Part shown: piece by piece, positions 32,838 through 45,019 of the stretch
Layout of the letters: each line of letters opens with the position of its first letter
Position numbering within the stretch: the stretch's first letter is position 1
Assembly (NCBI GenBank): GCA_002110485.1
Contig: MOWL01000067.1
Coordinates: forward strand, 1 to 64,000
Length of the DNA stretch: 64,000 nt
Source of the DNA: Emergomyces orientalis
Taxonomy: Eukaryota; Ascomycota; Eurotiomycetes; Onygenales; Ajellomycetaceae
Reading direction: 5' to 3'
Position numbers and translations under genes: made by a program
Notes under the pieces: model-generated
The model's database searches: none
Seen by the model: the letters and a program-made list of their open reading frames with translations, nothing else
Told to the model about the DNA's origin: nothing

Positions 32838-34096
32838 ATGGCTACAGAAACAAGCGGAGCTCCAGTGCCAGCTGTGGAAGCCCCTGCCGCTGCCGCCGCT
32901 AAGGATGATATAAAAAACGAGCAGACTCTGCAGGGCGGCCCCAGCAAGCCAGATCCAAAGGATCCAGAGAGTCCTCCAAAAGTTGAGACTGGCCCATTGT
33001 CAGCTGCAGACGGAGTCATCAAAACACCGTTTACGTCGCCCCTGGAATCCTGCAAACCAGAACCTCCCTCCGAGCTGACTTCTGAACAACAATCAAAATA
33101 CGAGCTACTTCTCAAAACTGCCTCCGAATGGACGACAGTTCCTACTACGTCTGCGAAAAATGCTCCTACAGAACCTATTACAGATGATGATCGCATGTTC
33201 CTAACACGAGAGTGTCTGCTTCGATACCTACGGGCTACAAAGTGGGACGTGGCCTCTGCCGTCATTCGCCTCCGGGGGACTCTTACCTGGCGCCGTGAAT
33301 ATGGCCTTGACAAGCTCACACCCGATTATATCTCGATTGAGAACGAAACGGGCAAGCAAGTTATTCTGGGATACGATGTGAATGCTCGACCATGCTTGTA
33401 TTTGAACCCAGCCAGACAGAACACGGAATACAGTGAGAGACAAATGCAACATCTTGTGTTTATGCTGGAGCGCGTTGTCGATCTAATGGGACCGGGCCAG
33501 GAATCTTTGGCATTGCTGGTGAATTTCAGTGACACACGATCAGGACAAAATTCAACAATTGGTCAGGGCAGGGAAACGTTGAGCATTCTCCAAAATCACT
33601 ACCCAGAACGTCTTGGTCGAGCTCTCGTTGTCAATAGTAAGCTTTTCACTCGGTACCTGGGGAGAAACGAGAGCACTTAACTAATTCTTAACCAGTACCA
33701 TTCTTGATTCACGGATTTCTCAAAATTATTACTCCGTTTATCGACCCGCTGACCAGAACGAAACTCAAGTTGAACGAGGACCTCTGCCAGCATGTTCCAC
33801 CTGCACAGCTGCTCAAAACCGTGGGCGGAGATGTGGAATTCGAGTACGACCACTCATCGTACTGGCCGGCTCTGAACAAGCTGTGCGAACAACGACGAAA
33901 TGAGTACCATGAAAGATGGGTACAAGGCGGTAAAGTTATTGGAGAGCACGAAAACTATCTGAGGGGTGGGCCCGGCAAGAGCCTCAGTGCCAGCCAGGCA
34001 CCAGTTGCAAAAATTGAGGAGAAAATGGAGCGCTTGGAGGTCAACCTCCCGCAAACCAACAACGAACAATCTGTCGACGCTATCACACCAGCATAG
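32838..34096 (+). CDS. Sec14-like phosphatidylinositol transfer protein (CRAL-TRIO)
   Basis: Exons 32,838-33,636 and 33,696-34,096 (399 residues). The intron has GTAAGC..CAG ends and a CTAATTCTTAAC branch region. After an 85-residue Ala/Pro-rich N-terminus come the CRAL-TRIO N-terminal helical region (RECLLRYLRATKWDVASAVIRLRGTL, split here: RECLLRYLRA then KWDVASA) and the lipid-binding lobe (ILGYDVNARPCLYLNPAR, LALLVNFSD, HYPERLGRALVVN, PFIDPLTRTKLKL). The order and the ending resemble the yeast Pdr16/Pdr17 type more than Sec14 itself. Such proteins exchange phosphatidylinositol and sterol between membranes and affect azole tolerance in yeasts. No signal peptide; cytosolic or membrane-peripheral. 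Confidence 0.85.
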
Positions 34097-35157
34097 ACAG
34101 AGCTGCGCCTTTCATTATTCACTATCGTTTTAATACTACTAGCGCGTTATACATCGGGTGCTTTTTTCTCTGGTGGATTTGCCTTCCTTTAGAGTTTTAT
34201 TGCCAATCATGTTTTGCGGACATAGATTCATTGCTTGATGAAATCTGGACCCTTGCGTTCTGCGAGGGGATCAATGCGAAAAGATATTGGTTGCTTTTAA
34301 AGAGAGCCGGAGTTGTTAGATTTTGAGTACACTCAAGGGAAATTTTAATACTAGTCAATTAACGGGCATAGGGCTGCTTGCACCTTTCGGGAAATTTATT
34401 CTTTCAATAGGGTAATATTTTGGATTTGTGGTGGCTCTCCATTTACGGAGGTCGGATATTGATTGGGGTGAACAATTGAACTCCCCCCCATTCTACAGCT
34501 CAGATATGGAATATAATTGGAATACTTTCGATATATTTCAGCACTAGAATATCCACAGTCATCCGCATTTCGATTGATCCATCTCATCTAGAAAAGATAC
34601 TTTATTATTCTTTTTCATCCTTGTTCCCCAATTCTCATATTTTTTTTTCTTAGCTGTATATTGAGGAGCCATAGAAACTGGGTTTGGCGGGGTCGGAACA
34701 TCTAATGGCCCGTGACGCAGCAACCTCCCCTCGGCGCATGGCCAACCACCACTCTCCACCCTCCATACTGCTGTTAACCATTAATTATTACCTTGCTCGC
34801 CCAGCTTAATGTCCATGCTATAACTGCAACCCCCGCAAAAATTATATATCTGGATCGCGCGAATTTGCGCACCTGTAGCTTTTGCTGTATTGGTACTTTC
34901 TTTTACCTGCTGTTGTTTTTGAATGCGGATGTGCAGCTACATGACCCCTCGATTTCCATCCACTCCTTGGCCCAGCTCCATCCGTCACTTTACATTGGCT
35001 TAATGGGTTCTGCCAGCAAACGCCAAATCCCACTATATTGAGTGCAGCAGCTGGCCCTGGGGTGAACTAAGCCAGCTAGGCGGTTCCCGGTCTTCCACTC
35101 CCTCTATATGCAGCTCTTCTCACCAGAGCAGACTCGTTTCATCCTCGCACCAACAAG
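34097..35157. other. Intergenic upstream of SNF4
   Basis: About 1.06 kb. Short frames only. Contains the 3' UTR of the preceding gene and the promoter of SNF4. No RNA gene recognised. Confidence 0.6.
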
Positions 35158-36889
35158 ATGACCGATGATGCCCTAGACCGACCACATATGACCTCGCCGA
35201 GGCCTCCCAGCCTCACTCCCTCCGCTAGTTCATCGGCAGGAACGGGGTTGAGAACCGGTCAAGAGGCTGGCTTTGTGCAGCCGTCTTCCTATCTCCGACC
35301 ACGAGGTCTATCTCGTCCAATGACTCCCGCGCAACCAGAACGAGCTGTCGACCGCGATGAAAGATTAGCGCTTGTAAGTTTTCTGGTGGTTTTCCTTCTT
35401 GTGCTGGTTTCAGTTTTAGTTTATCCTGCGTCTTCCCTTATGCCGCCTTTTCCTCCGTTTTTGGACGATCGGGGAGGGTTGACGCGATATGGACCGTCAT
35501 GGATGTGTGGGAGAATCAGAGCCATTGATATAAGAACGTGGATAGGCGTCTGCACTTATTGCCCATTTTCAGTCTATAAAACAAGGAAAATAAAAATAAA
35601 AATATGGAGAACAGGAGACAAGAATTATAAATGAAATGATTCCTTCTTCTAGCATATGTGTTAACATGATTCTTTGTGATGTGGCAGCGCGAAATCCGAA
35701 ATTTCCTCAAAGTCCGCACGAGCTATGACGTCTTGCCTCTTAGTTTCCGCCTGATTATCTTCGACACCTCCCTCTCAGTTAAGGAGAGTCTCAACATTTT
35801 GGCCCAAAACGGTAAGCAGCACCGCGGTCGAGGGTCGCACCACCTCTCAGGGGGCCTCGGGGACTATATATGTTAATGATAATCGGCCAAACTCTACAGG
35901 AATTGTGTCTGCTCCGCTATGGGATTCTACCACCTCGACTTTTGCCGGCTTACTCACAACGTCGGACTATATCAACGTCATTCAGTACTATTTCCAACAT
36001 CCAGCCGCATTGGCGAAAATAGACCAGTTCCGTCTGAACAGTCTTCGTGGTGTGTTGTTTTGCTTTAGGGCTGGCCTTCAGTTCTCCATTTTGCATGTGC
36101 TAACTGGTCATAATAGAAGTTGAAAGAGCCCTTGGCGTTGCTCCACCAGAAACAGTTTCTATTGACCCTGAACGGCCCCTTTATGAAGCATGCCGGCGTA
36201 TGCTCTCCTCCAGAGCACGTAGGATACCTCTGGTGTCGTACGATTCTCAAACCGAGAGACCGTTGGTGGTTAGCGTAATCACGCAGTACCGCATTCTAAA
36301 GTTTGTAGCTGTGAACGTTAGTGAAACACAAAAGTTACGAAAACCCTTGAGAGAGATCAATCTTGGGACGTATAATGACGTCGTAACTGCCACCATGGAC
36401 ACACCTGTCATTGATGTCATTCACAAGTTAGTAGAACGCAGCATATCCAGTGTTCCCATTATTAACTCAGAAGGTGCCGTTCCCTATAAACACTGTACTC
36501 TAGATCCAGGAATAATTGGCTCACTTATTTGACAGGCGTTGTATATAATGTTTTCGAAGCCGTCGATGTCATAACATTGATCAAGGGAGGTGTTTACGAT
36601 GACCTTAACCTTGGAGTGGGTGAAGCTTTGAAAAAGCGCCCAGCCGTAAGTCTACACTTCTCGTTGTATTTCTCTTAAAACAACCAACTTACATCTGTTT
36701 TCGCAGGGGTTTCCCGGCATCTACACCTGTTCACCTGATGATGGCCTTGACACGATACTAGACACAATTCGTCGATCACGGGTACATCGTTTGGTTGTCG
36801 TAGATGAACATTTTCGCCTCAAAGGCGTCCTCACATTGAGCGACATACTTCGCTATCTCCTTCTAGAGGGTGAGCCAGATGAGCCATGA
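35158..36889 (+). CDS. SNF4: AMP-activated kinase gamma subunit (SNF1 complex)
   Basis: Six exons: 35,158-35,373, 35,688-35,811, 35,900-36,049, 36,117-36,473, 36,536-36,645 and 36,707-36,889 (379 residues). The first intron is unusually long (314 bp); the rest are 60-90 bp, most with clear CTAAC-type branch sites. A 70-residue Pro/Ser-rich N-terminus is followed by four CBS motifs in two Bateman modules (SYDVLPLSFRLIIFDTSLSV; APLWDSTTSTFAGLLT; RRIPLVSYD; SISSVPIIN; HRLVVVDEHFRLKGVLTLSDI). It binds adenine nucleotides and relieves autoinhibition of the Snf1 kinase when glucose is low. The fourth intron uses donor GTGCCG, a weaker match than the others. Confidence 0.92.
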
Positions 36890-37826
36890 TTGCGGAGACA
36901 ATAAAACCTAAAAAAGCACAAATCCCTTCAGATATGCATTGGGGGGCAGGAGTTATTTGCTTCTTTATTTGCTTCTTGGGGTTTCAACTGGGACGGTGTT
37001 TTGGAGAGGAACAAAAAACCCATGCATCGTCAAGGATATGGTAGTTGGTTTAATCGGCTCGTTGCTATATATTCCTTGTTTTTCCCCTTACTTCACGAAT
37101 GTAAAACGTACCTGCGGGGGCGGGATATGGATTTTATTTACCGGTTCTACGTACTCGGGCTATTAGGGTTTCTTGCTCTATTCTGTTTGGTTTTGGTTTC
37201 GATTGAAAGCATTGGAGTTTAATGCTGGAATAGAACGGTTCATGCATATTTCCTATCTCGACTTGGCTGTCCCATCCCATGAACGACAACCCGTTTACCC
37301 GTCCCGCTATATTCGCTCCCCAAGTTATTTTTCTTCTCCCATTGTTTGGTGGTTTGTTTATGGAGAAATAAAACTCCGGTACACCGGATCTAGTACTTGT
37401 TTTTAATTCATGTTGCGTGTTTCTTCTTCCTTTTTCGCGACATTTCTTTTTTTGGAGGGAGAACCGGTGTGGTCGTTGCATGCTGCCTGGCTATGTTTCC
37501 AAGCAGGCCATGTTATCAATGGTGGCATCAAAGCGATCATCTAACAAGCGGGTTATCATGTCCAAATGTTTCCTTATTATCTCTCTACTTTGTCCCTTTG
37601 TCAAACGATGTTGCCGGCATGGGACGGTTGTTCTTTCCCTTAGTTGGGTCGTTCTTGCCCCTCGTCCCTACGGTGTAGGCGTGTTTGGATTTGTTTTTGA
37701 TAAATCCCTGAATCAATCCTACCAATCTCTTTTGCACCCTTTCACCTCGTCCTTTCAGGTCTTGCCGACCTCATCGACCAATTTTTCTTCTGATCTACAA
37801 AAAGAAGAGAATCCGAAACCAGAAAA
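36890..37826. other. Intergenic between SNF4 and RhoGAP-like gene
   Basis: About 940 bp, pyrimidine-rich toward the downstream gene. Overlapping short frames at 37,400-37,920 have no family features and look like chance. Confidence 0.6.
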
Positions 37827-39931
37827 ATGGGCTTTTCAGAAGCGCTGCGCTACCTGTCGCGGTTCTATCGCAGGGGGTCCAAACATAAACGATCGAACTC
37901 CACTACTTCACCTGTCCGGATAGATCTTACCCCCAATGATCTAACGCATGCGCAAACTAGTCCTTTCGTCACAGTCATTGAACCAGGACAGCAAGACCTA
38001 AAGGTAACGGACAACCAAGTTAAGAGCGCATCAGATCAACAGATATGTGGGAGTCGACCAAGGCAGGCTGTTCAGAAAAATGAAGAACCCATTGAACCAG
38101 TTAAGAAGGCCAGTACACCATCAAAATCGCCTCTCGAGAACCTCCAGATCGAAAAATCGGGTGGTCGCAGTCGAGGCTCACACATCCGTAGATCGCTAGT
38201 CTCGGATAATTCTGTACACGAGATCTCACCAGCAAACAGACCGACGAGCGAGACTGGAGATGAGGATCATAAAAGCACCGCAGGCCCAGTTGACAAGAAG
38301 GATGCTTTTGTTGAATCTGACATGGAACATAACCCTACCCAGTCAACGAGACAATCCAGCAGCCAGACACTGTTGTCGGATAGGTCCTGTGCGACTGTCC
38401 AGCGTGACCCGTCGAAACGTTGTCAAAGCCCAATTGCAACCATAGACTCCAGAATTCCATCCGAAAATGATAGCCCATCTTCAGATAAACATGCCATACG
38501 GAAGTGGCCCGACAGGGCCAGCTCGGACGATATTTTAAAACCTAGTGGGAAGCCTGCTTTTGCCGAACGTGGCCCAAATTCTTGCTCAAGTAGTGGACCG
38601 TATCGTTCAGATTCCCATGCGCCAGTTCCATCCAGAATATCTAACCGTTCATCGAATCACATATCCAGCAGAATAGTATCCGGCACAGTTGTTCCGCAAA
38701 GGGACATTCTTCGTTTTACAGCACTGAATCGTCTCAATATCACCGTTGAAATCTTGGAGATTGTACTACCCACCAAATCCCAAGAAAAAATTCCAAATTC
38801 AGGTGGGAGATATTAGAAACTATCATACTACTCTCAGGCTAACCATATTCTCTACTCGTAGAGCAGGAAGACAACTTTGCCAAACGTTCAAATTCTTTGC
38901 TCGGTCGTATTCGGAACGTCAAGTCGAACATTGGCCTGAACCACAAAAACAGTGGCAGGAGAGCACTGCGTCGTATCCAAACTGTCGCCAACTTAGCAGC
39001 ACAGTATCCTATCGGTGAATTGAATAATAAAAGCCTAGAAGATTTGGCTCGCCTTGGAGGGCTGGGTTTTCTAGATTTACCGGAGGGATATGGCCGAACG
39101 CTAGCATTGCCCGTGTGTTTTGCTTCGGCTATGGGCTATCTCTTGGAACATGGTATGTTTTATTTTATTCGCTTAGAGGAAAGGCTCAAGCTAACGGGAT
39201 ATTTAATAATAGGAATTGGTGTCTATGACCTACATTGCCATCATGTCGATAATGATGTTGTGAGTTCGTTATATAGTAAATATGCCAACCAGGTACTCTC
39301 CGCAGCAATGATAAAAGACACAATTGACAAAACTACGAGAGCGGCCAGGCAGCCAACTGCGTTGGTACCACCACCTGATGATCCCTCTGGAAGAAACATG
39401 AGCTTTGTGCATGATGTTTCCACGGTGTTCAGACACCTGCTGTGTGGTATACCGGGTGGCATTCTGGGATCTATGTACTTGTGTGAAGTGCTGCAACGAA
39501 TTCAAAAACATGATTTCGAAACCTCCTCAGTGGCTAAAGATCCGTACCGAAACGAGTATTGTTCTGATCTTCCGCTTCCTACTGCGGCAAAAATCCGGTT
39601 AATCGCACTTGCCCTAGCCGCCTTAACGAATGATATGCAGTTAGAGCTTATCTGCGCAGTCTTCGGCCTCCTCTCTTTTACAGTTGACGAAAATGCCAAA
39701 CTACTCAACTCGCCTAATTATAATGACAACAGCTGCTTCATGCTTCCAGACTCCGACTCGTTGGATGCGGCCTTCAGTTTTGTTCTTGTAGACCCGAAAT
39801 CGATAGGATTCACTGCTGACGAAAACAATGTTGTCAAAGACCCTGGAATCAATCATGAGGGACTTGTGAAAATGATCATTGATCACTGGAAGGACGTTTA
39901 TGTGCAGTTGACAAGGATGGGGGGCTTTTAG
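37827..39931 (+). CDS. RhoGAP-fold protein lacking the arginine finger
   Basis: Exons 37,827-38,802, 38,862-39,152 and 39,213-39,931 (661 residues); introns GTGGGA..TAG and GTATGT..TAG, each about 60 bp. Residues 1-330 are disordered (Ser/Lys/Pro-rich, many possible phosphosites). The C-terminal part resembles RhoGAP: LALPVCFASAMGYLLEHG corresponds to the first helix, and GIPGGILGS and IRLIALALAALTNDMQLELICAVFGLL to the core. Where the catalytic GIFR motif is expected the protein reads GVYD (near 425-428), so Asp replaces Arg. The GTPase-binding fold may be kept without GAP activity. Assignment to the RhoGAP family is by pattern and moderately sure. Confidence 0.65.
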
Positions 39932-40461
39932 TTAACCTTTTTTATTTTATATTTTGGTTGGTTGGCTCCTTGATTGATTGGATTCTATTTTTTTGAAAAA
40001 AAATTCTGGGGTTGTTGTTTTTGGAAAGCGGTGTTTCCAGCAAAAAGAGAAAAGCGAAAGGGGGAACAAAGAACAAATTATTCTTACACTCTTTTCTGAG
40101 CGCACGAAAGTTGAATTACTACTATACCGCATTGCATTATACAACCATTAATGTTTCCAGGGGCTATGATGATGGAACCCTATTTCAAGGATTGATGGTC
40201 GGTTCAGGTTCGTTGGGGATGAACTGGCTGGTTTTTGGGGCACTTGTCTATGACATTATGTTGCAGAGGACGCAGCCAGGGACTGTTAAGAAAGACTTTG
40301 GATGAGCTAAAAATTAGCCCTCAAAATAATTAACAAGGGATTCTCCAATTTATTAAAGAAAAAGGCGAAAGGAAGGTATAAAGTCATTGGGGAAAAAGAA
40401 CGAGGAGAGTGAACAAGGTCCTTCAAAAGCTCAACAAATGCCCAACCTTCCCTACCAACAA
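39932..40461. other. Convergent intergenic region
   Basis: 530 bp between two convergent stops, AT-rich with A/T tracts. No gene seen. Confidence 0.7.
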
Positions 40462-42477
40462 CTAGTCATATAGCGGGACTCCCCCATCATCGTCAAAATC
40501 CTCCTCTTCATCATCCGAATTAGAAGACTCTAGCAGCGAGCCCAATGGTGAGTTTATACTACCCCCACTAAAAGGTCCAGTGGCGGCGGAACAACTAGCA
40601 CGCCTGAAGAGCTGGGGGTGGCTCGCGATAGTGCTGGCAATTGCATTGTCGTCAATTGGAAGCGGAATTTGGTCAATGCCTGTTAACATTAAAGTCAGAA
40701 TTAAGAAAATAACAGGGATACTATTTGCAAGATCGTTTCTCTTTTCCATTTCCATACCTGGCCCTCCTTCTATCCCTACCCACCTACACTCACTTTCTAT
40801 TACCGATTCTGGTATTGTCTCTGTCACAACTGACAATGAAGCGGTGCTTGCGCGGGAGCCGTTTTGTCCAGCGCCTAAAATGTTATAGTATCGTCAGCAC
40901 CGCCATTTCTTAAAGTAGAAGAAAAGATGCGGATGAAGGACGTTACTTAAGTCACTATCGTATCTTCCAATTTCTCCGCCCCACTCACTTCCTCCTACCG
41001 TCGGCTGCGTTTGCCTTGCCGCCGTGGAAGTAATCCCTGTGCTCGAGTCTGGATGCCCGCTCGACTGCCCTTGCTTTCCATCAACCTCATACAACGCATC
41101 TTCCCTTATATTCTTAACCATCACATTCAAAATATTTCGCTGACGGATTTGACTCTCATTGTCTTCCTCGCCAATCGCACCAATATTAACATCGGGGGGA
41201 CGCCAGTTCAGGTAGACTTTGCAGTGGGATCTAGGCTCTTCAAATTTACCTGGATGGTGACGGAAGTATAACTTGCAGCAGTAGCAGGCCAGTTTGCTGC
41301 AGGCAATATATCGATCAGAGTCCTCGAAACGGAGTGCTTCTACGTGAAAATGCTCTAGTACTTGAATCTCAGCATGGACTCGTGGTTGGATGTTTGGGTT
41401 TGTATAAGAGCTTAGGAAACGAGAGGATAACTCGGTGGTTTCATCAATCTTTCGCAACTTCTGCTGATAAAACTCCAAATCCGGGGATTTAGCTGGAAGC
41501 ATGCGGACAAGCACTTTATCCAAAATGGTCTTTTCACGGACTGCGGTTTCGTCAATTGGTGGGAGCCAATCTGCCCGCGCCGGAGTAGTGATGGCACGAA
41601 CGCTGTAGCTATCAAGTACACGGCTGAGTTTCGATGCGTTTGAGACGAGAGTCTTCGCTGCTCGGATGTGATGGGCGATGCGTCCGATATAATGACGGAG
41701 TCGGCCGAATTTGTGATGGCTCGCGTCATTACTAGTTTTGTAATGGGGTTCCTCACTCAACTCTTCCAAGAGTTTCATTCTTTGTGATTTTCGCTCTTCG
41801 AAGGCGAGTTGGCACAGCAAAACTAGGTCGTTTGAATCCGAGTTGCAAAATCTTCCTAGCCAAAGCTCGAGGTCACTCACTGGTATGTGTTAGTTTACAA
41901 CTAGGTTGAACTGGCCACATAAGCTAGGAGAATTTCGTTCTGGAGGTAACTTCTGAAACATACAGGTTTCCTTCTTTGCTCTTATGTACTTCCTGCATCC
42001 CTCTAGCTCCCGAGAGAAAAGTGATCTATACTTCTTAATCCTTCGGGCACCAAAGGCAACACATAATTTAGCGATGCCTTCTGAATCGTGTTCAACTGAA
42101 GCTGGGGATTTCGCAATGCCTTCCAGCGTTTGTAAGAGAACCTTAAGAAAAGGAATGATCTTTGTAGCTGGCGAGGTATTTGAGGCAACCCAGAAGGTAC
42201 AACCCTGCGGAGTTGTCTCTAATCCGATAGCAGTGACGGTATCCCCACCCTTATCGTAGTCGCAGACATAGGCCAGTTCGTTCAAGAAGCTTCGTCTCGG
42301 CGACAATGGTAAGGGATTTGTATGGGTGCCTCTGGTGGCGCCTAGGGTATGCAAAAGAACGAGAGGTTCATAAAAGCGACGAAGGAGACGCTCGTGTTTG
42401 TTGGGATACCTACGAGAGATTTCAGTGGAAGACGATGCTCTTTTTTTCCTGGTAGGCTTTTTACGCTTGCTAGCCAT
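40462..42477 (-). CDS. OTT_1508-type deaminase-fold protein
   Basis: Four exons: 42,477-41,964, 41,879-40,947, 40,874-40,758 and 40,679-40,462 (593 residues). The introns (GTATGT..CAG, GTAACG..TAG, GTATGG..CAG) are 73-84 bp. The N-terminus is Lys/Arg-rich (KRKKPTRKKR), possibly nuclear. Near residues 340-373 is the zinc-binding layout of the cytidine-deaminase superfamily: VHAEIQVLEHF (His and proton-shuttling Glu), then SKLACYCC (two Cys of C-x2-C), followed by YFRHHPGKF and VYLNWRPPD. This matches the OTT_1508-like deaminase family, found in bacterial polymorphic toxins and expanded in fungi. The C-terminus is acidic (SSNSDDEEEDFDDD). Substrate unknown; nucleic acid is the family expectation. 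A transposon block lies in the same window but not adjacent. Confidence 0.8.
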
Positions 42478-44063
42478 TGGGGTACTTGTTTATCATCCAA
42501 GTCTCGAGTGGTGAGTATGGCAAAAAGATTGCTGGGCCATCAAAAGACTTCTGCGTGAACTAAACAGCATCTATATACATTCCTGAATATGTATATCGCC
42601 AGCGTAGCCTCAGCCTGACGAACACGTTGGGTGCATATATTGGTTAATCTTCGGTGCGCCAATATTCCCCTCATTCATGATGAACTGTCTTGAAGCTGCA
42701 TGGACGCACGGCAAGCAGCTAGCTGGGCGACCAATTATAGTTAAAACCAGTAAGAAGGATGGGTTGCTTGCTGGGGGAATGTAAATGATCGAACAGGGTT
42801 GGGAATCGTTTAGCTGTCAGCATAACAGCTACAACTAACTGTAAGGCGGAAAAGATAATAGAAACACTTTGTAAAATGGCAAACTTAGATTATCTATATA
42901 TCAGGTCAGCTCGTGGACAAATGAGTAAGTATGGCGGGGCATATACAACGCGGATAGGTAACCAACACGCCGGAGAGCCTCGACTTTCAAGTGGGATAGC
43001 CAGCCTCCCAACATGGTACTCCTTTCGGCGGGCCCAATTTTGTTGGGCATGGTTGAAAAGAAAGATATTCAATATTCAGAAAGATACTCGTGGGTTATTG
43101 ACGCGGCTTCGAAAGCGGTCCCTCGTCTGAGAGTTCCCGCATGTTCTCGTTTGAATCAACTCCCTCGTGCTTCTTCTTTACCAGAAGAGGCGAGAATGCT
43201 GCGGACGGGGATTTACGTTGAATGGTTCGAACGGAGTGTGTTTCATGGAGAGAGAATTGGCGAAATTGGGCCTGCGTTTGGAACTTGGAAGATATGCGCT
43301 TTGGCGATCAGGAGCGGGTCCATCAGTGTCATCAATGCTTTCGGTTAGGGCTAGGGGTTAATTTAACCAGGCAAAGACAAACCAGCCGTCCGGCTTCAAC
43401 TCCCAACTTCTACGCCGTCTATATCGCAGACAGTAAAGCCTACGGAGTACTGTAACAGCAAATGTCACAATGAGAATGACCATATAAGTAAAGATCAACG
43501 CGGGTTCTATTACTGGCAAGAGAACTCTCCTTACTAACCACCTATTGCGCGTCTATAGCCGATCTTTAAGTGTTCAGAAACAGACACTGTTCCATCAGCG
43601 AGATGATGACCAGAACGGGCGAAATGGTCATGCAATTCTTTCTATCAATTGATCGATCAGCCTGTCGAACACCTTGAATAAGTTTCCCATCCCTAGGCAA
43701 TATACGGAGTACAGAAAATGGGAAATCAAATAATGTCGACCATGGCATGGTCCTAAATCTCTCGTGGCGGTTCTGAACAGTATATCTTCGTGCTCACGGC
43801 TCACTGCTCACGTATCTCCCTTTTTCCTTTCCCATTTTCTTTGAAACTCATATTTCTTCTCTTTCTTCTGGCTTTTAGTTCTATTTGAGATTCTTCCATT
43901 CTTTTCCCTTTAGTATTTCTACTTTCCATTTTCGAAGTGGCTGGCCACTCATTGACTCTCGCTCCGTCTCAATCTCTGGATAGATTCCTATTTTTATTAT
44001 GTCAGTTCCATTGCGCATATAATTTACTACACATTCATTTTACAGTTCTTTAAAAAGAAGAAA
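42478..44063. other. Intergenic, no gene seen
   Basis: About 1.6 kb. Open frames of 60-111 codons (for example 43,013-43,348, +) have no recognisable domain or splice-consistent extension. Holds the promoters of the divergent deaminase-fold and Q-rich secreted genes. Confidence 0.55.
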
Positions 44064-45019
44064 ATGAAGCCAGAAATCATGAAGAATCTCATCCTCGCCC
44101 TTCCACTCCTTGCCACAGTCACCTCTGGCAGGACTCTCTACTCTCGCCAGTACTTGGCCACCCGACAGGGGGGGAATCTTAATACCTTTCAAGGTAATGT
44201 GGATGCTACACCCCTTGAGGCCAACGGAGCGTCATTGCAAATCTTGGGGCAAACCCAGCAGGAAACATGTTTTGCCCAATTCAATCAGTGTGCCCAGGCG
44301 GCCAGGACCGGCGAATCTGACTCCAGCATAGATGAGTGCCAGCAACAGAAAGGTATGTCGAAGCTGCCTAACCCGAAAATATTGACCATATCATTTGTAG
44401 AATCACCAAGATACTAACCAAATATGTGGCATGCGTAGACGAGTGCGCTGCTGTACAGGATGAAGCTGCTACTGTGCACAAGGCAAAGAAATCTCACCAT
44501 GGAGATGGTGTAGCTGCTGCAGGACGTGGTAAAGGACAGGCTCAAGGACAAGCTCAGAGCCAGCAAACTGGGGGAGAGGCTCCTCCTCAACAGCAACAAC
44601 AAAACAAAGGCCCCCAGCAAAGCCAAAATGCTCAGCAAGACCGGGGAGCACAACAAGACCTGGAAGCTCAATTAAACCGAGCCGCTCAACACGTTGCGGG
44701 CCAAGATTCTCAGAAAGAGCATGGCGGCCAGCAACAACAGGAAGATCAACTGGGTCTTGGACAAGACGCTCGTGGACAGGGTGCTCAGAGACAGGTTGCT
44801 CGGCATGAAGACGCCCAGGATGGCTCCGCTCTTCGGGGTGACGCTAACGCCCAAGACGTTGAAGGGAAAGCCGTAGATATCGTCGCTGCTACCGGTGCCT
44901 CTGCTGCCCAGAACGCTGCCTCCACCGGCGGTGTTGTGGCTGCCGGTGCAGGCGCTGAATGTGGGCAGGCCTTCGCTGCTGCCAGGAGAAGACGTAACGT
45001 TGTCCGACGTTCTCTGTAA
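44064..45019 (+). CDS. Secreted Gln/Ala-rich low-complexity protein
   Basis: Exons 44,064-44,352 and 44,439-45,019 (289 residues), intron GTATGT..ACTAAC..TAG. ATG 44,079 is an alternative start that leaves a cleaner signal peptide (MKNLILALPLLATVTSG). The mature N-terminal 90 residues hold spaced cysteines (CFAQFNQC, DECQQQK, DEC), possibly two disulfides. Residues 110-230 are Gln-, Gly- and Ala-rich with repeated QAQ/QQ stretches, and the end is Ala-rich then basic (ARRRRNVVRRSL). This general form (signal peptide, short Cys domain, repetitive tail) is seen in fungal cell-surface proteins. I do not recognise a family. The highly basic C-terminus is odd for a secreted protein and could be a Kex2-type processing site. 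Confidence 0.75.

Noticed and set aside
37397..37923. Overlapping + strand frames upstream of the RhoGAP-like gene
   Set aside because: Hydrophobic-biased translations of pyrimidine-rich promoter sequence; the 37,827 start gives a coherent spliced gene.
43013..43348. 111-codon + strand frame between the deaminase-fold and Q-rich genes
   Set aside because: Overlaps other frames of similar length, no family features, weak start context.
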